A stretch of DNA of 64,000 nt from Burkholderiales bacterium (GTDB taxonomy: Bacteria; Pseudomonadota; Gammaproteobacteria; Burkholderiales; WYBJ01), in the NCBI GenBank assembly GCA_022841915.1, contig JALHQN010000005.1:62001-126000 (forward strand). The letters are read 5' to 3'. The notes under the pieces were generated by a model that was not told the DNA's origin, made no database searches, and worked only from the letters and a program-made list of their open reading frames with translations. This document shows, one piece after another, positions 17,884 to 26,514 of this stretch (its first letter is position 1; every line of letters starts with the position of its first letter). Both the position numbers and the translations under genes were made by a program.

Positions 17884-18731
17884 GAAGCGTCCTCGTCTGC
17901 CCGTCGGCGCAGCAGCACACGCAGTTCAGCGATCTCGCCGCGCAGCGCCCGCACCTCGGTATGCAGGTCCGCTTCGATATGCTCGCGTGCGTCCTCCACC
18001 GCCGCAATCGTCTCGGCTTTGTCCGCGTCGGTGAAGCTTTGCATCGCGCTGACGATGATGCCGATGAACAGATTCAGCATCGTGAACGTCGCGATCAGGA
18101 TGAACGGGATGAAGAAGACCCAGGCGTAAGGATAGACCTCCATCACCGGGCGCACGATGCCCATGCTCCAGCTCTCGAGCGTCATGACCTGAAACAGCGT
18201 GTAGAGGCTGCGGCCCAATGTTCCGAACCAGTCGGGGAAGCGATCGCCGAAGAGATTGGTCGTGATGACGGCGAAGACGTAGAAGATGAGCCCCAGCACC
18301 ATCGCAATCGAGGCCAGGCCGGGGATGGCAGCCAGCAGTCCGCCCACGACACGCCGCATCGAGGGCACGATGGTCAGCACCCGCAGCACGCGCAGGACAC
18401 GCAGCGCGCGCAGCACCGAGAGCTGCCCGGTGGCGGGCAACAGGGCGATGGCGACCACGACGAAATCGAACAGGCTCCACGGATCGCGGAAGAAGGCGCT
18501 TCGATGAACGAAAATGCGTACTGCGATCTCGGCGACGAACACCGCCAGGATCGCGCGATCCAGTGCCATCAGCAATGCGCCGTGCGAGGCGCGCAACGCA
18601 TCGGACGTCTCCAGCCCCAGGATGATCGCGTTGACGATGATGAGCGCCAGAATCGAGTGCTGCACCCTGGGGCGGCAGAGGAAGGTGCGCAGGCGGCTGC
18701 GAAGGTCGGGCGTTGCGGTGTCGGCGTTCAT
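17880..18731 (-). CDS. voltage-gated sodium channel (NaChBac/NavMs type)
   Basis: Single-domain bacterial Nav that forms a tetramer. The 283-residue protein has S1-S4 between about 22 and 125, with the S4 voltage sensor as repeated R-x-x-R (R108, R111, R114, R117). The pore has selectivity filter TLESWSM at 184-190, where the LESW core is that of Na+-selective bacterial channels. S6 (about 203-233) is followed by an acidic neck and a C-terminal coiled coil (about 240-278) of the kind that assembles the tetramer. I chose the ATG at 18731 because the longer frame adds about 100 residues of low-complexity sequence. It is translationally coupled to the downstream CaCA exchanger. Confidence 0.92.
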   Translation of the reverse strand: MNADTATPDLRSRLRTFLCRPRVQHSILALIIVNAIILGLETSDALRASHGALLMALDRAILAVFVAEIAVRIFVHRSAFFRDPWSLFDFVVVAIALLPATGQLSVLRALRVLRVLRVLTIVPSMRRVVGGLLAAIPGLASIAMVLGLIFYVFAVITTNLFGDRFPDWFGTLGRSLYTLFQVMTLESWSMGIVRPVMEVYPYAWVFFIPFILIATFTMLNLFIGIIVSAMQSFTDADKAETIAAVEDAREHIEADLHTEVRALRGEIAELRVLLRRRADEDAS

Positions 18732-19145
18732 GGGGGCACGGAGTCGCAGAGAGGATAGGTGTTGCCCGGGGCGCCCGGGGTGGCGGATGCTTCGGGGCGC
18801 AAGGATACGGTATTTCCTTGTATCCCGTGGCAGCGAGCGGGATCCGCAGGAGTGGCTGGCCGCGGGCGAACGGGGGCCTTGGAATCGGCTTGAATTCGCA
18901 GCGGGGCCTTCACGGCCGGGAACGTCAGCGGGCTGGGGACGAGGCTTTGGCCCACCCGAGCGATCCGGCGCGTTGCAAGGCTGAGCACGCGACAGATCCG
19001 TGTGCCGGGCGAGCTTCGAGACGGCGTGGCTTGCCAAGCCGGGGGCGTCTTTTTAAGCGTTGCAGCCTTCATGGGAAGGTTGCCGATCCGAATACGGTGC
19101 TCCGGGCGCGGTGACAGTGGCCGATGATCGTCCCGCGCCGGTGGT
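18732..19145. other. intergenic region, 414 bp
   Basis: Lies upstream of the minus-strand channel gene and downstream of the SDR gene. I find no supported gene. It contains one terminator-like hairpin oriented for the plus strand (19020-19054) although no plus-strand gene precedes it, so a small RNA is conceivable. Channel promoter elements are not evident. Confidence 0.4.
19020..19054 (+). terminator. terminator-like hairpin with T5 tract, no gene assigned
   Basis: gacg (19020-19023) pairs with cgtc (19046-19049) and ggctt (19028-19032) pairs with aagcc (19036-19040), with a small internal loop between the stems; TTTTT follows at 19050-19054. The T tract is only on the plus strand, whereas both flanking genes are on the minus strand. 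Either it ends an unannotated plus-strand transcript or it is chance. Confidence 0.4.
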
Positions 19146-19937
19146 TCAGATGCTGCGCGTGCGTCCGCCATCCACGTTGATGCAGGTGCCGCTGATCGCG
19201 CGGGCCCGGGCGGAGGCGACGAACACCGCGAGGTCGGAGATGTCCTCGGGCTCGATGACGATGCCGAGCGGCACTTCTTCGAGCAGGCGCTTCTCGGCGG
19301 CCTCGAGCGAGATGCCGTGGTCTTTCGCGGTGATCGAAACCAGTTCGTCCCAGCGCCGGGTCCGCGTCGATCCGGGGGCGATCGCGTTGACCGTGATGCC
19401 TTTGGCGCCGAACTCGTTCGCCATCGCCTTGGTCACGCTCAGCGTGCCGAAGTTGATCGGCCCCGCCATGGCGGAATTCGGGCCGGGCTCGCGCCCGCGC
19501 GTACCCGAGATGTTGATGATGCGCGCCTGATCGGATTTCTCCAGATGCGGCACGGATTCACGCGTCATGCGGATGAGACCGAGCGGCTTGACCGCGAAGT
19601 AGCGCTCCCACATCTCGTCCGGAATCTCGGTGATGCGGCCGCGATAGGCGCCGCCGGCGCAGTTGACGAGGATGTCGAGCCCGCCGAGCGCCTTCACGCT
19701 TTCCTCGACCGCCGGCTTGATGGTGGCCGGCTGCTCCAGATCGACGTAGACGGCGACACATTTGACGTTCGGGTAGGCTTGGCCGATCTCCTGGGCGAGG
19801 CCGTTGCAGGCTTCGCGGTTTCGTCCGAGCACGGCGAGATGCACGCCTTCGGCGGCGTAGGCCAGCGCGATCGAACGGCCGATGCCGCGATTCGCGCCCG
19901 AGATGATGGCCTTGCGATGGGTCAACCCCAGATCCAT
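19146..19937 (-). CDS. SDR-fold protein lacking the canonical catalytic residues
   Basis: Short-chain dehydrogenase/reductase fold, 263 residues. The cofactor part is intact: SGANRGIGRSIAL (the TGxxxGIG equivalent) near 13-25, VYVDLEQ near 64, NCAGG near 91. Aligning on the GITVNAIAPG block, however, places Ala where the catalytic Tyr should be and Asn where Lys should be (AGPIN replaces YxxxK). The catalytic Ser aligns with Gly and the helix-4 Asn with Lys. It may therefore bind NAD(P) without classical SDR chemistry, or use other residues. It lies 55 bp downstream of a Bug receptor in the same operon and opposite a CoA-transferase gene. Function unknown. Confidence 0.85.
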   Translation of the reverse strand: MDLGLTHRKAIISGANRGIGRSIALAYAAEGVHLAVLGRNREACNGLAQEIGQAYPNVKCVAVYVDLEQPATIKPAVEESVKALGGLDILVNCAGGAYRGRITEIPDEMWERYFAVKPLGLIRMTRESVPHLEKSDQARIINISGTRGREPGPNSAMAGPINFGTLSVTKAMANEFGAKGITVNAIAPGSTRTRRWDELVSITAKDHGISLEAAEKRLLEEVPLGIVIEPEDISDLAVFVASARARAISGTCINVDGGRTRSI

Positions 19938-19992
19938 GAATGACTCCTGTTCAGTGTGGAAGCCGCGCCGCGAATGCGGCGGGACGCATGCG

Positions 19993-20973
19993 TCATTGTG
20001 CTTCGATGCCCGCCTGGCGGACGACCTTGCCCCACTTCGTCACTTCGGCTGCGATGAACGCGCCGTACTCCGCCGGGGTGTCGCCGATGAAGGCTTCCGC
20101 GCCGTCGCGGGCGAGCTTGTCCTTGATCTCTGGGGCTTCGATCGCCCGGGAAATCGCCTCGTGCAGCGCCGTCTGCATCGGCTTGGGCGTGGCGGCGCTG
20201 ACGACGATGCCGCTCCAGATCGTGTTCGCGAAGCCGGGGACGCCGGCCTCAGCGATGGTCGGCACCTCGGGGAGCAGCGTCGATCGCTTCGGCGAGGTGA
20301 CGCCGAGCACCTTGAGCCGTCCGGACTTCAGATGCGGCAGCGTCGCGATGACGTTGGAGAAGCCCATCACGATTTCGCCGCCGACCAGCGCCACGGAGGC
20401 CGGTGCGCTGCCCTTGTAGGGCACGTGAATGATGTTCACGCCGGCCAGCACCTTGAACAACTCGCCGGACAGATGCGAGTTCGATGCGACGCCGGCGGAA
20501 CCGAATGTGATCTCGCCCGGCTTGCTCTGCGCGAGTTTTACGAGTTCCCTCACGTTGCGTACCGGCAGGGCGGCATGCACGACCAGCGTTCCGGGCGAAC
20601 TCGACACGCGCATGATGGGCGCGAAGTCTTTCACCGTATCGAAGGGCATGGTCTTGCGCAGGCTCGGGTTGACGACGAAGCTGGTGCTGGCGAGATAGAT
20701 CGTGTGGCCGTCCGGCGGGGCTTTCAGCGTGAGTTCGGAGGCGATCAAGCCCGAGGCGCCGGGACGATTGTCGACGATGACAGGCTGGCCGATGAGCTCG
20801 GTCAGCTTGGTGCCCAGCAGGCGTGCCGTGGTGTCCTGGCCGCCGCCCGGCGCGAATGGGACGATGATGCGCAAAGGGCGCTGAAACTGGGCCTTGAGCG
20901 ATTCGGCGGCATGGGCGTGCAGGGTCGAAAACAGCCCGCAGGCCGCCACGCTGATGAGCAGTTTGCGCTGCAT
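19993..20973 (-). CDS. Bug-family substrate-binding protein
   Basis: Third orphan receptor (326 residues). Signal peptide 1-21 ending AHAAES; then FQRPLRIIVPFAPGGGQDT, VDNRPGASGLIASE and HVPYKGSAPASVAL. The start at 20973 is fixed by ggagga six bases upstream; the longer frame to 21165 reads into the divergent promoter region. First gene of a two-gene unit with the SDR-fold protein and divergent from the CoA-transferase/NIPSNAP pair, which suggests that all four genes belong to one pathway for an acid degraded as its CoA ester. Confidence 0.93.
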   Translation of the reverse strand: MQRKLLISVAACGLFSTLHAHAAESLKAQFQRPLRIIVPFAPGGGQDTTARLLGTKLTELIGQPVIVDNRPGASGLIASELTLKAPPDGHTIYLASTSFVVNPSLRKTMPFDTVKDFAPIMRVSSSPGTLVVHAALPVRNVRELVKLAQSKPGEITFGSAGVASNSHLSGELFKVLAGVNIIHVPYKGSAPASVALVGGEIVMGFSNVIATLPHLKSGRLKVLGVTSPKRSTLLPEVPTIAEAGVPGFANTIWSGIVVSAATPKPMQTALHEAISRAIEAPEIKDKLARDGAEAFIGDTPAEYGAFIAAEVTKWGKVVRQAGIEAQ

Positions 20974-21103
20974 CGAGATTCCTCCATCGGTTTGTTTCGA
21001 TGATAACCGAGTCGTTCGGGCCGGCGCGCCGGTTTCGGGCGTCCGGGCGCTGCCTGCCTGCGCAGAAAACGAGGGAGCGGCATGCTTTCGTGTTCGCGCA
21101 AGT

Positions 21104-21153
21104 CGGTGCGATACTTCGGTTCGCTCGCAGCAAGTTCGAACCGGGTCGCACCG
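21104..21153. promoter_or_regulatory. nested inverted repeat in the divergent promoter region
   Basis: CGGTGCGA (21104-21111) pairs with TCGCACCG (21146-21153), and inside it GGTTCG (21118-21123) pairs with CGAACC (21137-21142). The structure ends about 45 bases before the CoA-transferase start and lies between two divergent operons. It could be an operator for a local regulator or an RNA hairpin in the 5' leader. It is not a tRNA and matches no riboswitch I know. Confidence 0.45.
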
Positions 21154-21197
21154 GCGACCTGCCAACCTCCGTCAAGCCTTCAGGAAGGATACGACCG

Positions 21198-22382
21198 ATG
21201 ACCGCCCGCCGCATGCCCCTTACCGACTTCACCGTCATTGATCTCACCGCGCACCGCGCCGGCCCCACCGCCGTCAGGCAACTCGCCGACTGGGGCGCGA
21301 ACGTGATCAAGATCGAGGCGCCCGACGCGGGCGGCGACGCCACGGGCAGCAAGCGCGACGGCCCCGACTTCCAGAACCTGCACCGCAACAAGCGCAGCTT
21401 GACGCTGAATCTCAAGACCAAGGAAGGCTTGAAGATCTTCTTCGAACTGGCGAAGAAGGCCGACGTGGTGGTCGAGAATTACAAATCCACGGTCAAGTAC
21501 AAGCTCGGCGTGGATTACGAAGCCGTGAAGAAGGTGAACCCTCGCATCGTCTACGGCAGCATTTCCGGCTTCGGTCAGGACGGTCCGTACGCAGGACGTC
21601 CCGGCGTGGACCAGATCGCGCAGGGCATGGGGGGATTGATGTCGATCACCGGCCACCCTGGAGGCGGTCCCGTGCGCGTCGGCATCGCGATCAACGATAC
21701 GTCCGCGGGACTGCTGCTCGCCAATGCCATCGTGCTGGCGCTGCTGGATCGCGAACGCACGGGCGAGGGTCAGTGGGTCTACACCTCGCTGATCGAAACG
21801 CAGATCTACATGCTCGACTTCCAGGCCGCGCGCTATCTCATGAAGGGTGAAGTCGCCGGCCAAGAGGGCAACAGCCATCCGACCGCGCCGGGCACCGGCA
21901 TGTTCCAGACGGTCGACGGCTACATCAACGTGGCTGCTTCAGGCGACAGCCTGTGGGAGCGGTTCTGCGTGGCCGCCGAAGCGCCCGATCTGCTGACCGA
22001 TCCTCGTTTCTGCAATGTCGTGGTGCGCTCGAAGAACCGGCCGGCCCTGAACGAGCGTCTGCGCGAAGTGATGCTCAAGCACACCAACGATCACTGGGTC
22101 GAGATCATGAACAAGGCCGGCGTGCCGTGCGGACCGATCAACACCATCGACAAGGTCTTCGCCGATCCGCAGGTGCAGCATCTGGGGATTGCCAAGCCCA
22201 TCGATCACCCCCGCTACGGCGCGCAGACGGTGGTGGGTCAGCCGATCCACATGAGTCGCTATGCGCAGCCCGAAAAGCTCGGTCACACGCCGGATCAGGG
22301 CGAGCACACCGAAGAAGTGCTCGCGAGTCTCGGCTACGACGCGGCAGCGATCGCCGAGTTGCGTTCCAAGGGCGCGGTATAA
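21198..22382 (+). CDS. CaiB/BaiF family CoA-transferase
   Basis: Class III CoA-transferase that moves CoA between carboxylic acids via an enzyme-anhydride. The 394-residue protein opens with LTDFTVIDLTAHRAGPTAVRQ, continues with GANVIKIEAP and HRNKRSLTLNLKTKEG (CoA-binding region), and has IVYGSISGFGQDGPYAGRPG and DQIAQGMGGLMSITG, all hallmarks of the large domain. The acyl acceptor is unknown. The start is set by aggaagg ten bases before the ATG. Followed 42 bp later by a NIPSNAP gene; divergent from a Bug receptor that may supply its substrate. Confidence 0.92.
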   Translation: MTARRMPLTDFTVIDLTAHRAGPTAVRQLADWGANVIKIEAPDAGGDATGSKRDGPDFQNLHRNKRSLTLNLKTKEGLKIFFELAKKADVVVENYKSTVKYKLGVDYEAVKKVNPRIVYGSISGFGQDGPYAGRPGVDQIAQGMGGLMSITGHPGGGPVRVGIAINDTSAGLLLANAIVLALLDRERTGEGQWVYTSLIETQIYMLDFQAARYLMKGEVAGQEGNSHPTAPGTGMFQTVDGYINVAASGDSLWERFCVAAEAPDLLTDPRFCNVVVRSKNRPALNERLREVMLKHTNDHWVEIMNKAGVPCGPINTIDKVFADPQVQHLGIAKPIDHPRYGAQTVVGQPIHMSRYAQPEKLGHTPDQGEHTEEVLASLGYDAAAIAELRSKGAV

Positions 22383-22424
22383 CCGGCCCGAACGCCGAAT
22401 ACACGTTCCAGGGGAGGAGGCCTC

Positions 22425-23117
22425 ATGCTGTATGAATTGCGTCGCTACGATGTCGCCGCGGGAAAGCTGCCCGCGTTGCTGGACCGCTTCGGCAGCTTCA
22501 CCGTCGACAAGTGGAAGGAACACGGATTCCGTTTGGTGGGATTCTGGACGCCGATGCTGGGCGAGAAGAGCAATCAGCTCGTCTACATGTGGGCCTGGGA
22601 GAGCTACGAGGAGCGCACGAAGAAGAATGCTGCGTGGCGTGCCGATCCGTCGCGTGCCCAGCGGTGGGCAGAGTCCGAGCGCGACGGTCCGCTGGTGAAC
22701 CGGGTCTACAATCAGTTGATGGAGCCGACGGCTTATTCGCAGCTCGACCGGGGTGAATCCTTCGGGCCGGATGCCGCCACGCGCAATCCGTACTTCTTCG
22801 AGTTGCGCGAGTACCAGGCGATGCCGCAGAAGATCGTCGACATCACCAACCGCTTCGGCAACTTCACCTGCGAGGCCTTCAAGCGTCACGGCTTTCGGCA
22901 GGTCGGCTACTGGCTCAATCGCATCGGGGGCAACGACCACGTGCTCACGTACATGCTGGCATGGGAGAGCCTGGACGAGCGGGTGAAGAAGTTCGATACC
23001 TTCGCCAAGGATCCGGAGCGGGCCAAGGCATTCGCGCAGAGCGAGAAGAACGGGCCGATCGTGGAGCAGGTGACCACGACCATCCTGCGTCCTACGGCAT
23101 TTTCGCCGATGAAGTAG
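22425..23117 (+). CDS. NIPSNAP family protein (tandem domains)
   Basis: 230 residues made of two ferredoxin-like NIPSNAP domains: about 1-105, beginning MLYELRRYDV, and about 118-228, beginning YFFELREYQ. Each ends with a conserved EKNGP or ERDGP turn. The fold is that of dimeric alpha/beta-barrel proteins, several of which are small monooxygenases or isomerases. No catalytic residues can be assigned with confidence. Bacterial NIPSNAP genes often neighbour catabolic operons, as here with the CoA-transferase just upstream. aggggagga precedes the ATG. Confidence 0.88.
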   Translation: MLYELRRYDVAAGKLPALLDRFGSFTVDKWKEHGFRLVGFWTPMLGEKSNQLVYMWAWESYEERTKKNAAWRADPSRAQRWAESERDGPLVNRVYNQLMEPTAYSQLDRGESFGPDAATRNPYFFELREYQAMPQKIVDITNRFGNFTCEAFKRHGFRQVGYWLNRIGGNDHVLTYMLAWESLDERVKKFDTFAKDPERAKAFAQSEKNGPIVEQVTTTILRPTAFSPMK

Positions 23118-23144
23118 TCAGTGGCGTTCGACAGGCACTGACCC

Positions 23145-23173
23145 ACAACCGCCCCTGCAAGAGGGGCGGTTGT
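23145..23173. terminator. hairpin between convergent genes
   Basis: Perfect 12-bp stem acaaccgcccct / aggggcggttgt with a 5-base loop, lying between the NIPSNAP gene (plus) and the beta-propeller gene (minus), whose stops are 72 bp apart. There is no T tract on either side, so it would be an imperfect intrinsic terminator, possibly acting in both directions. Confidence 0.55.
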
Positions 23174-23189
23174 CGTCGTAGCCCTCGGA

Positions 23190-24362
23190 TCAGAGCTCGA
23201 CCATCCCCATCCAGAACATGAGCTTGTCGCCGACGTCCACGTCGTACTTGCGAGCGAACGTGAGCTTGCCGTCGTCGCCGATGCGAAACACGGAAAGCCC
23301 CGCCGGCACGGAGCGGATGCTGTCCCCCTCGCGCACCTTCACCGGCTTGTTGTGCTGCACGACCATGAGACGGCCCGTCGGGTCGATGTGGAAAGTGCGT
23401 GGATGGATGGCGCGCGTCTCGATGTGCTGGATGACGCTCGGCTCGCCCGTCTTCTGATCGAGCGCATACACCACGATGCTGTTCTCGCCGCCCTTGAAGA
23501 CCTGCTGGCCCTGGAACTCCACCGTGGCCTGGGCTCGATTGGCACCGTAGACGAAGCGGCCGTTCGGATGCACGTGGACCGTGCTGGCTGCCTGACGCGC
23601 GCGGATGTTGTGCCGTTCGGCCAGCGTATCCTTGCAGTACGCCACCTGCGGATTCACGCGGCCGCCCTCCCTGCGGAACATCATCATCTGGTTTTGCGTC
23701 TCGATCGAAACGTAGATCCACGGCTGCGTCGGGTGGAAGTCCAGGTGGCGCGGACCGAACTCACGGCCGCCTTTGGGCGCGATCGATACTTCGTTGGTCA
23801 AAATGCCGTTGTTGTAGTCCCACACCTTGAGCGCGCCGGGATCCTCGGCGCGCGTCGCGGTGCCTTCGTTGCCGCGCGTCACCAGAATGACGAGCTTGTC
23901 GTCCGGCGTTACCCGCACCTGGTGCGCGAAGATGCCGTTGTCCATGGGTTCGGGCTGCGGCACCAAGGCGCCGGGCGTGGCGTCGTCGTTGATGCGATAG
24001 ACTTCCAGCAGGCTGGGATCGTTGTAGCAGACGAGGATGTGTCTGGACGGGATGTCCGTCGTCATGTGGATGGGGCGATGCGGAATGCGGATCGGCTCGC
24101 CGTGCAGGCTCAGGGCGCCTGTCTGCGGATCGATCAGGTAGGCGCTGATGTGGTGGTCGGTGCCCTTGGGCCCGTAGCCCGAGGCACTGCTGCTCGTCGC
24201 CACGTACAGATACTTGCGGTTGGCATGGGGCCAGCAGTACTGCACGCCGGCGGGCAGAGTCACCGATGTTCTCGGGGTGAGCGTGGCGGCCTCCACGTCG
24301 ACGTCGTACTGCGTCAGCACGGGGCCTACGTTGGCATAGAGCGCTACGTTGCTGCGGGACAT
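23190..24362 (-). CDS. lactonase-family beta-propeller protein
   Basis: Seven-bladed propeller of the 6-phosphogluconolactonase/muconate-cycloisomerase-like (Pfam Lactonase) family, 390 residues. Blade signatures recur: KYLYVATSS near 50, DPQTGALSL near 78, HQVRVTPDDKLVILV near 150, GPRHLDFHPTQPWIYVS near 205, STVHVHPNGRFVYGANR near 265 and HPRTFHIDPTGRLMVVQ near 322. The conserved HxxxxHP-type and GPRH residues form the central pocket of the family. No signal peptide, so probably cytosolic. The gene is monocistronic and its substrate is unknown; a sugar or aromatic-pathway lactone is likely. Confidence 0.85.
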   Translation of the reverse strand: MSRSNVALYANVGPVLTQYDVDVEAATLTPRTSVTLPAGVQYCWPHANRKYLYVATSSSASGYGPKGTDHHISAYLIDPQTGALSLHGEPIRIPHRPIHMTTDIPSRHILVCYNDPSLLEVYRINDDATPGALVPQPEPMDNGIFAHQVRVTPDDKLVILVTRGNEGTATRAEDPGALKVWDYNNGILTNEVSIAPKGGREFGPRHLDFHPTQPWIYVSIETQNQMMMFRREGGRVNPQVAYCKDTLAERHNIRARQAASTVHVHPNGRFVYGANRAQATVEFQGQQVFKGGENSIVVYALDQKTGEPSVIQHIETRAIHPRTFHIDPTGRLMVVQHNKPVKVREGDSIRSVPAGLSVFRIGDDGKLTFARKYDVDVGDKLMFWMGMVEL

Positions 24363-24557
24363 TGTTCACTCCTTCGACAAGGATGGGCGGGGCGCTGAAG
24401 ATTGCGCCCTCGAAGTCATCGGCATCGCCGGGCAGGGTAGCACGAGTCGCCCGGGGCCCACGTTTGGATGCCATCGCGCCGCACGCGAGTGGCCGGGTGC
24501 GCTGCGGAGCTCGATGGCGCCTCGCGGCATACCGCGAGGCGCAGACGCAGATGCGAC

Positions 24558-26378
24558 TCAGCGGACGCTTCGCGGCTTCCCCGGTTTGGAGGGCGGCTTC
24601 TTCCTTGCCGGCAATCCCATCGGCGCCCTGCGCGGCGCGGGTGGTTCGCTCACCGATTCGTGTTTGGATATGCGCAACTGCTGACCGGACACCCAGGTTT
24701 TCTGCAGTTTTCGATAGAGCTGGCTCGGCATGCCTTCGGGGAGATCCACCAAGCTGTGGTCGTCGAAGATGTCGATGCGGCCGATGTGCTGGCTGTCGAT
24801 CTGTGCCTCGTTGGCGATCGCGCCCACGATATTGGCGGGCTTCACGCCGTGAGTGCTGCCGACCTCGATCCGGTAGGTTTCCATGCCTGCCTCCGGCGGG
24901 CGACGAGGCCGGTTGGGGCGCTCGGCGCGAGGTGTGTCCGGGCGGGGCGGCTTCCCGTTCTCCCGGGCGGGGACGGGCCTGGCATTGCGTTCCTCCGGCG
25001 CCTCGTGGCGCCGCGGTGCAGGCGGCGGTGGCGGCGCCTCGATCATGAAGGGCACTTCACCTTGGGCGAGATAGCCGAGCGCCGCTGCGATGTCGGCCGG
25101 TGAGGCGTGCTGCTCGCGCTGATATTGCTCGACCATGGATTTGAGCTGCGTGAGCGTCGGAGCGAGTTCGGCGTTGCCGAGGATTTCGCCAATGCGCTCG
25201 GCCAGCTTGGCGAGTCGCTGCTCGTTGACGGCTGCCGCGCTGGGCAGCTCCATCGGAAGGATGGTCTGGCGAGTCGCCCGCTCGATGACTTTCAGCATGT
25301 GCCGCTCGCGTGGGATGACGAAGAGGATCGCTTCACCCTTGCGTCCCGCGCGTCCGGTGCGTCCGATGCGATGGACGTAGGATTCGGTGTCGGTCGGCAC
25401 GTCGAAGTTGATCACGTGGCTGATGCGGTCCACGTCCAGCCCGCGAGCGGCGACGTCCGTCGCGACGATGATGTCGAGCTTGCCGGCCTTGAGGCGGTTC
25501 ACGGTGCGTTCGCGCGTCTTCTGGTCGACGTCGCCGCTCAGAGGCGCCGAATTGAATCCGCGCGCCTCCAGCCGGCCGGCCAGATCTGCGGTCTCCTGTT
25601 TGGTGCGCACGAAGATGATCATGGCATCGAAGGGTTCCGCCTCCAGGATGCGTGTCAGCGCATCGAGTTTGCTCACGCCGCCGCTCGCCATCCAGTAGCG
25701 CTGCCGCGTGTTGGCGACGGTGGAGGTCTTGCTGCGGATCGTGATTTCGACCGGCGCCTTGAGATAGGTCTGGGCAATGCGGCGGATCGGTGCAGGCATC
25801 GTCGCCGAGAACAGGGCCACCTGACGCGTGGGCGGCGTGCTCTTCAGGATCGTCTCCACGCTCTCGATGAAACCCATGCGCAGCATCTCGTCGGCTTCGT
25901 CGAGAACGAGGAATTTCAGGGCGTCGAGCTTGAGCGTTCCGCGCTCGATGTGGTCGATGACGCGTCCGGGTGTGCCGACCACGACATGAGGGCCGCGTCG
26001 CAAGGCGTTCAACTGTGTGGCGTACTCCTGGCCGCCGTAGATGGGCAGGACGTGGAAGTCACGCAGATGCGAGGCGTACTTCTGGAAGGCTTCAGCGACC
26101 TGGATCGCAAGTTCCCGAGTCGGTGTGAGGATCAGCGCCTGGGGGAACTTGGCCTTGAGGTCGATGCGGGTGAGCAATGGCAGCGCGAAGGCGGCGGTCT
26201 TGCCAGTGCCCGTCTGCGCCTGCCCGAGCACGTCTTTGCCTTGCAGCAGCGGCGGGATGGTCTCGGCCTGAATGGGCGAGGGGCTTTCGTAGCCCACCTC
26301 GTTCAGTGCCTTGAGCAGGGGCGCGGGGAGCCCGAGATCGCCGAAAGTGGGGGCCGGAGGGAGGATCGTTTGAGTCAT
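24558..26378 (-). CDS. deaD: DEAD-box RNA helicase (DeaD/CsdA type)
   Basis: ATP-dependent RNA helicase for ribosome assembly and cold-stress mRNA remodelling. 606 residues with all DEAD motifs: Q motif, AQTGTGKT (54-61), PTRELA, TPGR, DEAD, SAT, then domain 2 with ATDVAARGLD and HRIGRTGRAG. A dimerisation-like helical region and a Pro/Arg-rich linker lead to a DbpA-type RNA-binding domain starting METYRIEVGSTHGVKPANIV and ending near GQQLRIS, then a basic tail rich in Pro and Lys. This C-terminal domain with the basic tail favours DeaD/CsdA over RhlE or SrmB. A single gene with a 136-bp gap to the upstream esterase gene. Confidence 0.93.
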   Translation of the reverse strand: MTQTILPPAPTFGDLGLPAPLLKALNEVGYESPSPIQAETIPPLLQGKDVLGQAQTGTGKTAAFALPLLTRIDLKAKFPQALILTPTRELAIQVAEAFQKYASHLRDFHVLPIYGGQEYATQLNALRRGPHVVVGTPGRVIDHIERGTLKLDALKFLVLDEADEMLRMGFIESVETILKSTPPTRQVALFSATMPAPIRRIAQTYLKAPVEITIRSKTSTVANTRQRYWMASGGVSKLDALTRILEAEPFDAMIIFVRTKQETADLAGRLEARGFNSAPLSGDVDQKTRERTVNRLKAGKLDIIVATDVAARGLDVDRISHVINFDVPTDTESYVHRIGRTGRAGRKGEAILFVIPRERHMLKVIERATRQTILPMELPSAAAVNEQRLAKLAERIGEILGNAELAPTLTQLKSMVEQYQREQHASPADIAAALGYLAQGEVPFMIEAPPPPPAPRRHEAPEERNARPVPARENGKPPRPDTPRAERPNRPRRPPEAGMETYRIEVGSTHGVKPANIVGAIANEAQIDSQHIGRIDIFDDHSLVDLPEGMPSQLYRKLQKTWVSGQQLRISKHESVSEPPAPRRAPMGLPARKKPPSKPGKPRSVR

Positions 26379-26514
26379 GAGGGCATCGATATGGGAGGCA
26401 GCGCCGAAAACGGAGGGCGAATGCTACCCGCAATAGGCATGGGTGGACACCGCCATTATGCGCCATCGACCTTGTCCGGCGCGCTTTTCGTCTTGGTCGA
26501 GCACAGGGGCTCGG

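Noticed and set aside
21134-21142. GTTCGAACC resembling a tRNA T-arm
   Set aside because: No acceptor or anticodon stems around it; the bases belong to the nested inverted repeat.
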